From Oehlia diaphana (taxonomy: Eukaryota > Glomeromycota > Glomeromycetes > Glomerales > Glomeraceae): 44,343 bases of DNA. The notes beneath the pieces are model-generated. The model worked only from the letters and a program-made list of their open reading frames with translations. It did not search any database and had not been told where the DNA came from. Below are positions 22,533 through 33,155 of this stretch, piece by piece. The position numbers and the translations under genes are program-made. The stretch is taken from NCBI GenBank assembly GCA_003833135.1, contig QZLH01000140.1:71115-115457 (forward strand), given 5' to 3'. Numbering within the stretch: position 1 is the stretch's first letter; every line of letters begins with the position of its first letter.

Positions 22533-23360
22533 AATCATAATTAACACTGGGCATTGTCATTTCAAAATGTCGAAAATTGCAATTGAATAGTACTCCAATG
22601 CTACTCAAGGAAGTACTATAGAGACTGATGCTGTATATTAAATATTGGCAGGTTCGGACTCTTATATTAATCCCTTTATTTTACTGGTCATAAATACGTA
22701 ATCGATAAATCATACATACTCCGCATGATTTGAAAAGCTTTTATTTTCATTCGCGTTAATTATAAATTAATTTGCTTTATCATCTATGCTATTTGTTACT
22801 TTTTAATATGATCTCTACGACGAGATTCCTTGTACCTTAACTCCCCATACCCTAATTAATGATTATAATAATTCAAAAAATCATATAAGAACGTTAATTA
22901 ATATCTCATCGTGTGTAAAATTTAAGAAATATTAATTTGTTATTAACTTAGACTGTTGAACACCATAAATTTTTATTCGTAAAACCACTATAACTATAAT
23001 AAATTCTTCAAATTTCTGACACGCTACCTTCTTTTTTGTCGGTGTAAAGGCACCTTTCAGTTAATAACAATAAAATATATCTCTTTCACAGCATCATAAC
23101 TACCAATTTGCTTTCCCTAAAATTATTGTCTTTTAAATAAGATTCATAGATAAACGATTCTTCAATAAATATCTGTTAAATTTGTTATAAATAGTAAAAT
23201 CTATATAAATGTTAAAATATTAAAACATAAAATAAATATATGATTTAAACTAATCACCAAATGTAAATATTAACTATAATTTTATCGGGACTACCCTATC
23301 AATATTTGGTACTCAACTTGCAGGTGGAATATATCGATCATAATCATTTTATCCTCGCTC
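22533..23360. other. Intergenic spacer
   Basis: AT-rich sequence with no supported gene. Its right end contains the 3' flank of copy 6, whose last exon stops at 23361. A GTACT-rich patch is seen near 22590-22625, with nothing else I can name. Confidence 0.5.
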
Positions 23361-24619
23361 CTAATTAGATTTCTCAATAATTTCAATACACCACTGTAAA
23401 TAACATTAAAATTTTATAATTAATTTATATTGAATAAATTAATAAATATGGTCGATAGATTTACTTCACCTCGTCATTTCCACCTATTCGATCTTTATGA
23501 CAAGCAACTTCCTGATATGTTTTACTATGATTAGTAAAAGTAGATTCACTACTACGTAATACGAATTGATCACTTTGTAAATTAATTATATCTTTACTCT
23601 TCACATAAGGAGGATTTTCGGAGTTGGTACTTTTAAAATGCCATAGTGTGCTACTATAAAACTTACCAAATACTGTGATAAATTATTTCATGAGTTAAAA
23701 AATCATTTTATTAAAAACAAAAATAATTTTATATAACGAATATTACCTTTTAAATTATTAGTTGCAGGAGATTCTTCATCATCACTATCACTTACATTTA
23801 AGTTATGGCTCAGAGATATGTTTGTTACGTTTGTTAATAAAAATAAATCTCCATAAAAAATCGTCAAAAATTTCCCAAGTTGATTATTCCTAAATTTTTC
23901 TCGACCTTCTTCTTTAACTATCCATACACACCTTATATCTGGAACGGTTGGACCTGCATAAATCTAGAATGTATAACGTTGTTAATAATATTATCTAAAA
24001 CAAAATAAATTAATCTAAAATTTTGTCATGTACTAACCACATTATGGTTATCGATACAACTAGACAAATATTTTCCGGTTGCAACATGTTTCAGAGTAAT
24101 ATAAGAATCATTTTTAACTGTTTTAGACTCATCCAAAAAGCTTTCATAAAAATATTTGAATAATTCTTCCATTGAGTTGATTTTGTCGAATTTATGATCA
24201 ATAAGAATATGTTGAAGGGAACCTTTTGATAAGGCGTTCAAGAATAGTCTTTTTTGTTCTCCAATTTCAGTTATTTCACCTTCATAACAAAGTTGTATAA
24301 AATTATTCAAGAATTTTAAACTTTCATCATCGCCATTATCTTTATTAATATTATTATTAAACTTTAATTCTTGTAATTTTTTTTTAATAGATTTTTTAAA
24401 AGCATCATAAGAAGCATCCAATTTTAGATCGTTAACAAGTTCAACAAAAGAATTTGTTTCGAAAGAAATTTTAATAGAAGGATGAATTAATAATTTACAA
24501 TAATTAACAATTTCTTGTTCATTTTTAATATTTTCATTATTTTGATCATAAAAACTCAATCGAATTTGTCTAACCCATACTTCTGGATGAATGGTTCCGT
24601 CGTATTTATTATGATTCAT
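23361..24619 (-). CDS. Gag-like/MIR domain protein, copy 6 (intact, divergent)
   Basis: Four exons: 24038-24619, 23747-23963, 23470-23672 and 23361-23393. They encode 344 residues with phases 0, 1, 0. The Gag-like half opens NKYDGTIHPEVWVRQI and contains FLNNFIQLCYEGEI. MIR motif 1 keeps LKHVATGKYLSSC but lacks the usual Y.TGS stretch before intron 1. Exon 2 is longer than in other copies and carries an acidic loop (SDSDDEESPATNN). Motif 3 is FVLRSSESTFT with YQEVACHKDRIGGNDE, where Ala-Cys replaces the usual Val-Gly. The last exon reads WCIEIIEKSN. It is divergent from glutathione synthetase with about 300 bp between the two ATGs. Confidence 0.9.
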
Positions 24620-24714
24620 AGTGAAAACTAAAATTCTAGGGAGAAATTAAAAATATTACGATGTGTCGATTCTCACTTTTTTTTAACATGTTGTGCGGCC
24701 GAAAAATTTCGATT

Positions 24715-24851
24715 TTGATTTGTCATGATCGACAATTAATTTTACCAAAATTTAAGACCGGTTTATTTTCCCTTTTCCCGAATCCCGAATTTATAATCCA
24801 GCATTGATTTGTCATGATCGACTTTAATTTTACCAAATTTTAAAGACGCGA
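24715..24851. repeat. Imperfect 45-bp direct repeat in a shared promoter
   Basis: TTGATTTGTCATGATCGAC occurs at 24715-24733 and again at 24804-24822. Each is followed by TAATTTTACCAAA and a TTTAA(A)GAC tail. The two copies are 89 bases apart, in the region between the divergent starts of copy 6 and glutathione synthetase. They may be paired regulatory sites or a local duplication. Confidence 0.75.
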
Positions 24852-24920
24852 TTATAATATATATATATGAGATATGAACTTTAACAAGTAGTCTTCAAAA
24901 ATAAATTTTCTCTCCCGAAA

Positions 24921-27075
24921 ATGTCTGAAACTTTCTTCCCCAAATACCCTCCAAACATTTCTGATGAAAATTTACAGTCTTTAAAAAATTTAGCAATAGA
25001 CTGGTCACTTTCTCATGGCTTAATAATTCGTCCAACAACTAATGTTTCCAATAATTCTTTTGTTATGCACGCACCTGTATCTTTATTTCCTTCACCTTTT
25101 CCAAGAAATACTTATGAAGAAGCTATAGAATTACAACCTATGTTTAATCTTTTATTTCATAAATTATCTCAGGATTCTGAATTCATCACACAAGTTGTTG
25201 AAGAGTATGAGCAAAATTAATTTTATTTGTTGTTGTAACGTATAATTATATTCATTGGAGATTTTTATAAAAAATTAGGATAACTAAAGTTGATGATTTT
25301 GTTGATAATCTTTATAAAATCTATTTAAAAGTAAAGGAAGAAGGAATTGTTCAGGTAAATTAAATAATATTTATAATATTTTAATTTATTTTATAAAACT
25401 GATTGACAAATTTTTTATAGCCAATTTCTCTAGGATTACATAGATCGGATTATCTTTTGCAAGTTCCACCAGATGCAACAGAAGCTAATATTTTACAAGT
25501 TGAATTTAATACAATTTCTTCTTCATTCTCTAGTTTATCATATTTAACTGGAGAATTACACAGGTGAACTTAATACAAAATCGGTTAAAACAAATTTTAT
25601 CGCGTGATCTAATCCTTATTTTATTTAATTTCTTAGATATTTATTGAAAGCTACTGAGTATTATAATTCATCAGAATTATTAAAAAGTGATTCCTTGCCG
25701 CTAAATGATTCAATGACGAGTATACCTAAAGGAATTGCAAAGGCTCATGAGCTTTATGGTTCTCCAAAGTAATTTTTTTTAATATATATATGGTTTGATT
25801 TTTTTTTCTCTTAATAATATTTTATAATTTTTAGTGCCGTAGTTATGATGGTTGTGATTGATGAGGAAAGGAATATTTTCGATCAAAAATGGATTGAATA
25901 TGACTTATTAAACAAGTAAATAAGATTTTTTTTGTTAATTGAGACGTGAGGATACTTGATTTCAAATAATTAATTATTTTTCTTTTTTTCCATTTATTAT
26001 AGTAATAATATACATATTATACGTAAAACACTCAAGGAAATAAATGAACAAGGAAAGTTGGATCCCAATACCAAAGCTTTAGTAATGTAAGTCCGATTCT
26101 AAATATTCCTATATCATGTATATGTATATATATATTTTTTTTAAAAAAAATTAAAATTTTAATGAATTGTATATTTATTAGCGATGAAAAAGAGGTGTCG
26201 GTTACATATTTCCGTTCAGGATATTCACCTGAACAGCATCCTACAAAGAAAGTTTGTAGATTTTTTACTCAAGCGTGATTTTTATTTATTTTATTTTATT
26301 TTTGATTATTTTTTTGTAATATAAAATTTTATATAGGAATGGGATGCTAGATTATTGATTGAACGATCAAAATCAATTAAATGTCCATCCGTTTCGTATC
26401 AACTTGTTGGTGCTAAAAAGGTTCAACAAGTATTGGCGTTACCAGGAGTTTTAGAGAAGTTGGTATAAAGATGTGTATATATAATTATATATATTTTTAG
26501 AAAAAATATTAATCATATTATATAATATTATTTAGGTATGTAACTGATCCAACTGACGCAAAGAGACTTCGAGCAAGCTTTGCAGGCCTATATCCATTAG
26601 ATTCTTCACCTGAAGGTGAAGCGGCTGTAAAGCTTGCTTTGGAAAATCCTGAATATTATGTGATGAAGCCGCAACGTGAAGGTGGAGGTAATTATAACAA
26701 ATATGCTTTTCTTTATTTATGATCTACGAATTCTTTAATCTTTAAAATTTCTTATAAATAGGCAATAATATATATGCAAATGACATTCCGTCTATTCTAT
26801 CGAAATTATCAGTATCAGAAAGATCATCGTATATTTTGATGGATTTAATACAACCACCATTAATGAAAAATATTATCCTAAGACAAGGTGAATTGGTTGA
26901 AGGTGAAATGATTTCAGAATTAGGAATTTATGGTATATTTATTGGAGGTAAAGGTAAAGATGAAGTTATTATTAATGAGATTGGAGGACATTTATTGAGA
27001 ACCAAAGGAAGAAAAACAAACGAAGGTGGTGTTGCCACTGGATATGCTGTTATTGATTCTCCTTTATTAATTTAA
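24921..27075 (+). CDS. GSH2: Glutathione synthetase
   Basis: ATP-dependent ligase joining gamma-glutamylcysteine and glycine to make glutathione, normally cytosolic and homodimeric. Ten exons: 24921-25204, 25279-25354, 25421-25563, 25637-25768, 25835-25915, 26003-26086, 26182-26251, 26337-26458, 26536-26687 and 26762-27075. They join in frame to 485 residues, the usual eukaryotic length. Diagnostic stretches are [11 protein letters not shown] (about 124-134), [11 protein letters not shown] (about 146-156), the ATP-loop motif REGGGNNIY (about 378) and, at the C-terminus, [14 protein letters not shown]. The exon 7 donor (GTTTGT) and exon 8 donor (GTTGGT) are weak, but the frame and homology require them. 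An AT-rich TATA-like stretch (ATAATATATATATATGAG) lies about 60 bases before the ATG. This is a housekeeping gene inside the MIR cluster. Confidence 0.96.
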
Positions 27076-27342
27076 TTAGACATTTTAAATCGAGATTAAT
27101 AATAAAATTTTTAATTTATTTTTTTTTGGTCGAGAGATCTCATTAATGTATTGAATTGAAATGAAAAGTAATTTATTAAGATTTTAAACAATTGTTTTTT
27201 TATTTTAAAAGTATAAATACTAATTTTCAATTTTTTCTATATCAAATTAGTTCAACAAAATCAAATAAAAAAAAAAAAATAATAATAATAAAAAAAAAAG
27301 CAATAATTCCAACTTCTTCTCACTACATATTTATACAATTTA
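27076..27342. other. Convergent 3' spacer
   Basis: Short A/T-rich gap between the stop codons of glutathione synthetase (+) and the F-box gene (-). It contains AATAAA-like words near 27100 for the plus-strand gene and A/T homopolymers that could serve 3' processing of either gene. Confidence 0.5.
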
Positions 27343-29559
27343 TCATTCCCATCTGTATCTAAGTTGATCAATTCTAACGTAAGAATAAACCTCATCTTCG
27401 GAAGGCTCGATCTCAGTCCTTTTAATATAAATAGGTTTCTCTTCCTTAAAATTTTCATTCGTTATACGAGTATCATTTGATGAAGAAGGAACATTACAAC
27501 TTGATGATGGATTGGTAGAATTGATATCAGGAAAATTTTCATTTTTTGCTTCAATAACTTGACCATAAGGTACTTCATCATTTAATCTTCTATTCTCAGT
27601 ATCTCTAATAATTAACCTTTCCAAACTATCACCTAATCCCGACCAAATAAGATCAACATGTTCATCAGATATACCAGTACAATGTCTTATATCAATAAAT
27701 TTTAATTTTGCTTCACAATTATTAAGAAAATCTTTAAGAGCATTAATTGAAAAAGTCCAACGAGCCAAAATTTGTAATTTCTTTAAATTTGAAGGTAAAC
27801 TTTTCCCCAATAAAGGTAAGATTAATTCAACATCAATAGGAACGTAACCCCAATTACTTAAAGTTAATTTTTCTAAATTACTTAAACCATAAAAAGGAAG
27901 AGATTGTAAAGTAATATAATGAGTTTGATCGAATTTTAAAGATAATTCAACTAAATTTGGTTGAAATTTATTAATTAAATTTAATACTATAGTAGATACA
28001 TCATGAGTTAATATAATTGATAAAGATTTTAAAGAATTAATAGAATTTTCAATTAAAATTTCAACAACTTTTGGATCAATTAAAGTGATACCATTCCAAC
28101 CAATAATTGATAATTTTTTAAGTTTTTTATAAGAAGAATATTTTAATGGAGACATAACATTTTCTTGATGTCTACAACTTATAAAAGCCAATTCTTCTAA
28201 ATTTGTTAAAGAAGCGAAAACATGTAAAGGTTTCCATAATTGAAAATCCACATCATAAAGTTCTACAACCAATAAATTATGTATATGATGAGAGAAATCA
28301 ATTTCCATATCCTTTAATCTTGAAGAAGGACTCCACCAAAATTTTCCTTGATATTCAACGAAAATAAATTCTTTTAAATTTTTTTGATTATTAATTAAAT
28401 TATTTAAACTTTTTAATTCTTTTTTTGCTCTATCAGTATTCCATTCATCATTAACAGTTAAATTTATTATTAAAGTTTCAATATTATTACAAATTGATGA
28501 AATATTATTAAAAGATTTTTCTTGATTTTTACCTCTACCATAAAATCCAAATATTTGTAAATTTTCTAAAAAATTTTTTAATATAGGATTAGGATTAATA
28601 CTTAATGTTGATTTCCCATGAATTTGTTCATTATAATAATTATAATCATAATCATCATCACTATTATAATTATTAAAATTATTATTATTGTTGTTGTTGT
28701 CGTTGTTATTGTCGTTGTTGTTGTTGTTATTGTTGTTATCATCATTAATCAAAACATAATTTCTTTCAAAATTTTCTGATAAACCAAAATCACTTATAAA
28801 ATAATTTTGAATATTATCAAATACAGGAAATGATATGGTCGGAGTTTGAAGATATCTATCATCTTCATCAATAAAATTTTCAAAATCATCATCATCATCA
28901 ATTTCATCATTATCACCGTTAATATTTAATCCTTGATCAATTAATTCTTTACCAGAATCCATAAATAAATAATCCAATTTAGCACCTTTACTCATAAAAA
29001 GATTTAATAAAATTCTTGATAAAGTTCTCATAGGTTCTTGACTATGAGGTTCATCTTCCGTTGGATTGGTAAATTTATATCTTTCATAATTATTAATATT
29101 AATCCTTAAATTATTATTATTATCATCATTATTCATTTTTTGTTTATCCCTATACCAAATTAAACTAAAATCATATAAATCACGATAATTTAACCTTTTT
29201 AAATGGGAATGATAATTAAATATTGAAAATTTTTGATTTTCATTATTTGAGTCATTATTATTATCATCAGCATCATTTTTTGATGATTTTAATAAATCAA
29301 TATTAAATTTTTCTAATAAATCAAGATCAATTTTAATTATATGTGAAATATCATTTGATTTTATATTTGATAAATATGTATCAATTAATTTTGGTGAAGG
29401 ATTTTTTCTAGTATAATGAAATGGTTGACGATATAATATTGGAATTATCGTTTTACAACATTCTCGAGAAAGTAATAAACATGAATGTAATGTAGGAATT
29501 AATGATTCAAGATTTTCAAAAATTTCTTCCAAAATATCTATTGGTAATTGAGGTATCAT
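27343..29559 (-). CDS. F-box and leucine-rich-repeat protein
   Basis: Single uninterrupted frame of 738 residues. Residues 1-50 (MIPQLPIDILEEIFENLES, then LLSRECCKTIIPILYRQPF) fit an F-box, the Skp1-binding motif of SCF ubiquitin ligases. Residues about 375-650 carry LRR-like segments (NLKEFIFVEYQ, NLEELAFISCRH, KLKKLSIIGWNG, SLKSLSIILTHD, NLVELSLKFD, NLEKLTLSNWG, KLKFIDIRHC, SLERLIIRD), the likely substrate-recognition part. Low-complexity Asn/Asp tracts interrupt the middle (about 220-300). Presumed role: substrate adaptor for ubiquitination; the target is unknown. F-box families are large in glomeromycete fungi (general knowledge). It lies 203 bases from the divergent MIR copy at 29763. 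Confidence 0.9.
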   Translation of the reverse strand: MIPQLPIDILEEIFENLESLIPTLHSCLLLSRECCKTIIPILYRQPFHYTRKNPSPKLIDTYLSNIKSNDISHIIKIDLDLLEKFNIDLLKSSKNDADDNNNDSNNENQKFSIFNYHSHLKRLNYRDLYDFSLIWYRDKQKMNNDDNNNNLRININNYERYKFTNPTEDEPHSQEPMRTLSRILLNLFMSKGAKLDYLFMDSGKELIDQGLNINGDNDEIDDDDDFENFIDEDDRYLQTPTISFPVFDNIQNYFISDFGLSENFERNYVLINDDNNNNNNNNDNNNDNNNNNNNFNNYNSDDDYDYNYYNEQIHGKSTLSINPNPILKNFLENLQIFGFYGRGKNQEKSFNNISSICNNIETLIINLTVNDEWNTDRAKKELKSLNNLINNQKNLKEFIFVEYQGKFWWSPSSRLKDMEIDFSHHIHNLLVVELYDVDFQLWKPLHVFASLTNLEELAFISCRHQENVMSPLKYSSYKKLKKLSIIGWNGITLIDPKVVEILIENSINSLKSLSIILTHDVSTIVLNLINKFQPNLVELSLKFDQTHYITLQSLPFYGLSNLEKLTLSNWGYVPIDVELILPLLGKSLPSNLKKLQILARWTFSINALKDFLNNCEAKLKFIDIRHCTGISDEHVDLIWSGLGDSLERLIIRDTENRRLNDEVPYGQVIEAKNENFPDINSTNPSSSCNVPSSSNDTRITNENFKEEKPIYIKRTEIEPSEDEVYSYVRIDQLRYRWE

Positions 29560-29715
29560 CTTTTGATAAATGAAGAAAAAAAAAATCGAAAAGATTTTAA
29601 AAAAAAAAAAAAAAAATTTGAAAATTTATATCAACTGATTTGTCAGTTTATCAGATGACTTCAATAGATTAACCAAAATACGGAAGATTTTCTCGGTGTA
29701 GTACAAATGACTTGA

Positions 29716-29723
29716 TATAAATA
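29716..29723 (+). promoter_or_regulatory. TATA box of copy 7
   Basis: TATAAATA 47 bases before the ATG at 29763. It is preceded by GTGTAGTACAAAT, as in copies 8 and 9. The conservation of TACAAAT..TT.ATATAAATA across copies supports a real core promoter. Confidence 0.7.
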
Positions 29724-29762
29724 GGGAATATCGTCAGAAAATCGTAACCATCCGTTTTTTTG

Positions 29763-30996
29763 ATGGAGTGTGAACTTATAAAGTACGATGAAACCATACA
29801 TCCAGAAGTATGGTTAAATACGATCAAATTATATTGTTATAAAAATAAAATTACAAAAAAAGGAGATATTCTAGAATTTTGTAAATCCTTGATTCATCCT
29901 TCGATTAACGTATCTAAAGCGAATACTTTTGAAGAAATTTCAAATATTTTAAAAAATGATATCCTTTTTATCTCATTTAAACATTCCATTAAAGAAAAAT
30001 TACAAAAGTTAAAATTTGATCCAAAAGATAAGAATTATGTTCAATTCATTAATTTATTCAGAGAATATTGTTATGAAGCGGAAATCAATGTGGAAGAACA
30101 AAAGAAATTGTTATTAGAAAAATTATCTGAAGATTCTTTTCAATATTATTTTATTAATGATAATTTAGAGAAAATTAAATCATTAAATGATTTAGTCGTA
30201 TATTTTAATCAAAGTTTTTTAGAACAACGAAAATTGATTCGTTTTGGTTCATGTATCTCTCTAAAGCATGTCGTAACTGGAAAATATTTAACTAGTTGTA
30301 ATGTACGTTATAAAACGGGCTCTAGGAGAAGAATTGTATGTAATAATCTTTTTTACTTAGTTTTTTTATTTGGTTTAATACTAATAATATTATATTTTGT
30401 TAAAGGTTTTCGCTAGCCAAGCTTTATCCAATTCAAATTCTTTATGGATCGTCTCAGGCCCTGATCAAAACAATAATTGGAATCCGATTATTTATGGAAA
30501 AAGTGAAGTTTACTTAATGAAAAAAGGGGGTTTTCATGAATGTTTGACGATATCTAATAATTACGAATCTCCTTCGACTGGAAATTGTGAAGGTACAGTA
30601 TACCTAATATATTTATAATCATTTAATAGAATTATTATGTTAATTAAATTATTTTTATTTTACAGTAAGTGTAAGTTGGGATAATATTTATAATAAGAAT
30701 TTGATAGAAAGTGATTCAACAAATAATAATGATACTTATATAAAATCAAAAGAAATAATAAGTATACGTGATGTGAATGACAACTTTATATTACGTAGTC
30801 ATGAATTCCATTTTACTATTGAAAATGAAACATATCAAGAAATTGTTGGACACAAAGGAAGAATTAACGAGAATGATAAGGTAAAGTTTGTAATTAAAAA
30901 TTTGCCATGTTCTTTTTATATCAAAAAATGATTCGAGTTATAAAAATAATTTTTTTTATATTTCAGTGGTGTATTGAATTATTTGAAAGTGAATAA
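29763..30996 (+). CDS. Gag-like/MIR domain protein, copy 7 (intact)
   Basis: Four exons: 29763-30335, 30406-30592, 30666-30880 and 30967-30996. They encode 334 residues with phases 0, 1, 0. The first ATG is at 29763 (MECELIKYDETIHPEVWL). The Gag-like half has LIHPSINVSKANTFEEI and FINLFREYCYEAEI. MIR motif 1 is LKHVVTGKYLTSC with RYKTGS. Exon 2 has LWIVSG and SPSTGNCEG. Exon 3 has FILRSHEFHFT with YQEIVGHKGR. The last exon reads WCIELFESE. No secretion signal. First of the tight 1.7-kb tandem units and very similar at DNA level to copies 8 and 9, so probably of recent origin. Confidence 0.92.
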
Positions 30997-31374
30997 CTTA
31001 TTGGATGAATTTTTTATATATACCGTAATTTAGTAAAATATTATCTATATGTAAAAAAATCACTATAATTTAACCTTTTTAAATACGAATGATCGAATGA
31101 TCGAATAAATTTAAATTTTAACTTTTCAAATTACCTGAATATTTAATGATGTTTTTAAAAAATTATCAGATTAATGTTGAGTTATTGATTAATTTTGAAG
31201 GAATTCATTACGTTATCGAAAAAGTAATTTATAAAGAATATAATGTATGATTCGAGATTTTCAAAGATGATCTATTGACAATCGCCTGATTGAGGCATCT
31301 TATTATGAAGATTGAACTTAATTGTCAGATGACTTTATTCCAAGATTTTCCCTGATGTAGTACAAATTATTTGA

Positions 31375-31382
31375 TATAAATA
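31375..31382 (+). promoter_or_regulatory. TATA box of copy 8
   Basis: TATAAATA in the same GTAGTACAAATTATTTGA context as copies 7 and 9, 87 bases before the ATG at 31462. It is retained although the gene it serves is broken. Confidence 0.65.
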
Positions 31383-31461
31383 GGTGGGAAAATGGAATAT
31401 CGTCATTATAAAAATTGAATATCGTAACGTCCGTCCGTTTATGGAGCGCGGTCTGAAAATC

Positions 31462-32653
31462 ATGGAACTTATAAAGTACGATGAAACCATACATCCAAAA
31501 GTATGGTTAAATACGACCAAATTATATTGTTATAAAAAATCAAATTACAAAAAAAAAAGAAGATATTATAGAATTTTGTAAATCCATGATTCATCCTTCG
31601 ATTAACGTATCTAAAGCGAATACTTTTGAAGAAATTTCAAATACTTTAAAAAATGATATCTTTTTTATCTCATTTAAACATTCCGTTAAAGAAAAATTAC
31701 AAAAGTTAAAATTTGATCCAAAAGATAAGATTTATGTTCAATTTATTAATATATTCAGAGAATATTGTTATGAAGCGGAAATCAATGTGGAAAAACAAAA
31801 GAAATTGTTACTAGAAAAGTTATCTGAAGATTCTTTTCAATATTATTTTAGAGAAAATCAATTCATTAAATGATTTAATCATTTATTTCAATCAAAGCTT
31901 TATAAAAGAACAAAAATTGATTCGTTTTGGGTCATGTATTACTCTAAAACATGTCGCAACTGGAAAATATTTAACTAGTTGTAATGTGCGTTATAAAACG
32001 GGTTCTGGGAGAAGAATTGTATGTAATAATCTTTTTTACTTAGTTTTTTTATTTGGTTTAATACTAATAAAATTATATTTGTTAAAGGTTTTCGCTAGCC
32101 AAACTCTATCCAAGCCGAATTCTTTATGGATCATTTTAGGCTTTGACCAAAAAAATGAAAACAATCCGATTATTTATGGAAAAAGCAAAGTAAATTTTAT
32201 AAATAAAGGTGTTAACGAAAGCATATTTATATCCGATTATTATAAATCCCCTTCAACTGGAAATTGGGAAGGTACAGTACACCTAACATATTCAGTCATT
32301 TATTGTTAATTAATTATTTTTATATTACAGTAAGTTGTAGTCGTTATCAATATAGGCATTTGATAGAAAGTGATTCAACAAATAACGATGATATTTGTAT
32401 AAAATCGAAAGAAATAATAAATATACGTAATATGAATGAGAACTTTATATTACGTAGTCATGAATTCCATTTTACTTTTGAAAATGAAACATATCAAGAA
32501 ATTGGTGGACATAAAGGAAGAGTTGACGAGAATGATAAGGTATAGTTTGTAATTAAAATTGGCCATGTTCTTTTTATATCAAAAAATGATTCGATTTATT
32601 AATATGATTTTTTTTTATTTCAGTGGTGTATTGAATTATTTGAAAGTGAATAA
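31462..32653 (+). pseudogene. Frameshifted Gag-like/MIR family gene, copy 8
   Basis: The start is MELIKYDETIHPKVWL at 31462. One extra A in the A6 run near 31533 shifts the frame. A run of ten A's shortly after adds a Lys codon without a further shift. A deletion of 14 bases near 31852 (relative to copy 7) shifts the frame again just before the last helices of the Gag-like half. The rest is clean: exon 1 ends at 32018 (motif 1 LKHVATGKYLTSC), exon 2 is 32088-32271, exon 3 is 32331-32539 and exon 4 is 32624-32653 (WCIELFESE), all with the family's intron borders and phases. The low divergence elsewhere says the damage is recent, or partly an assembly error in the homopolymer. Confidence 0.85.
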
Positions 32654-33114
32654 TTTATTGGATAAAATTTTTTGTATAATTTAGTAAAATATTTTCAATA
32701 CACATTTATTGTAAGAAATCACAATAATTTAACCTTTTAAATGTGAATGATAGAATGATCTATAAAATTTATTATAATTTTTCAAATTTGAATATTTAAT
32801 AATCAAATTAAATGTTTTTAAAAAATAATATTATTGAATTGTTGAAGGATCCGTTTCATATAATAAAATAGTTGTTATTGCAAATAAGATTAATTTTGAA
32901 AGGTCAAGCGAATCATCCAATAAGTAGAGGCGCGCAAACTCATCTCGTATAATGAATGATTAAAATTATACGTTATTGAGAAAGAAATTAATAAGAATAT
33001 AATGTATGGTTCGAGATGATCTATTGACAATCATCTGATTGGGGCATCTTATGAAGATTACTGTCGAATGACTTTATTTGTTCAAGATCTCCCTGGTGTA
33101 GTACAAATTATTCA

Positions 33115-33122
33115 TATAAATA
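33115..33122 (+). promoter_or_regulatory. TATA box of copy 9
   Basis: TATAAATA 41 bases before the ATG at 33156, preceded by GGTGTAGTACAAATTATTC. The surrounding 33015-33130 is a diverged copy of 31270-31390. Confidence 0.7.
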
Positions 33123-33155
33123 AGACAAATTTCCGTCATATCGTCATTTAAATCA

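Noticed and set aside
31335..31520. Minus-strand frame opposite the start of copy 8
   Set aside because: Antisense to the promoter and exon 1 of a family copy; no independent support.
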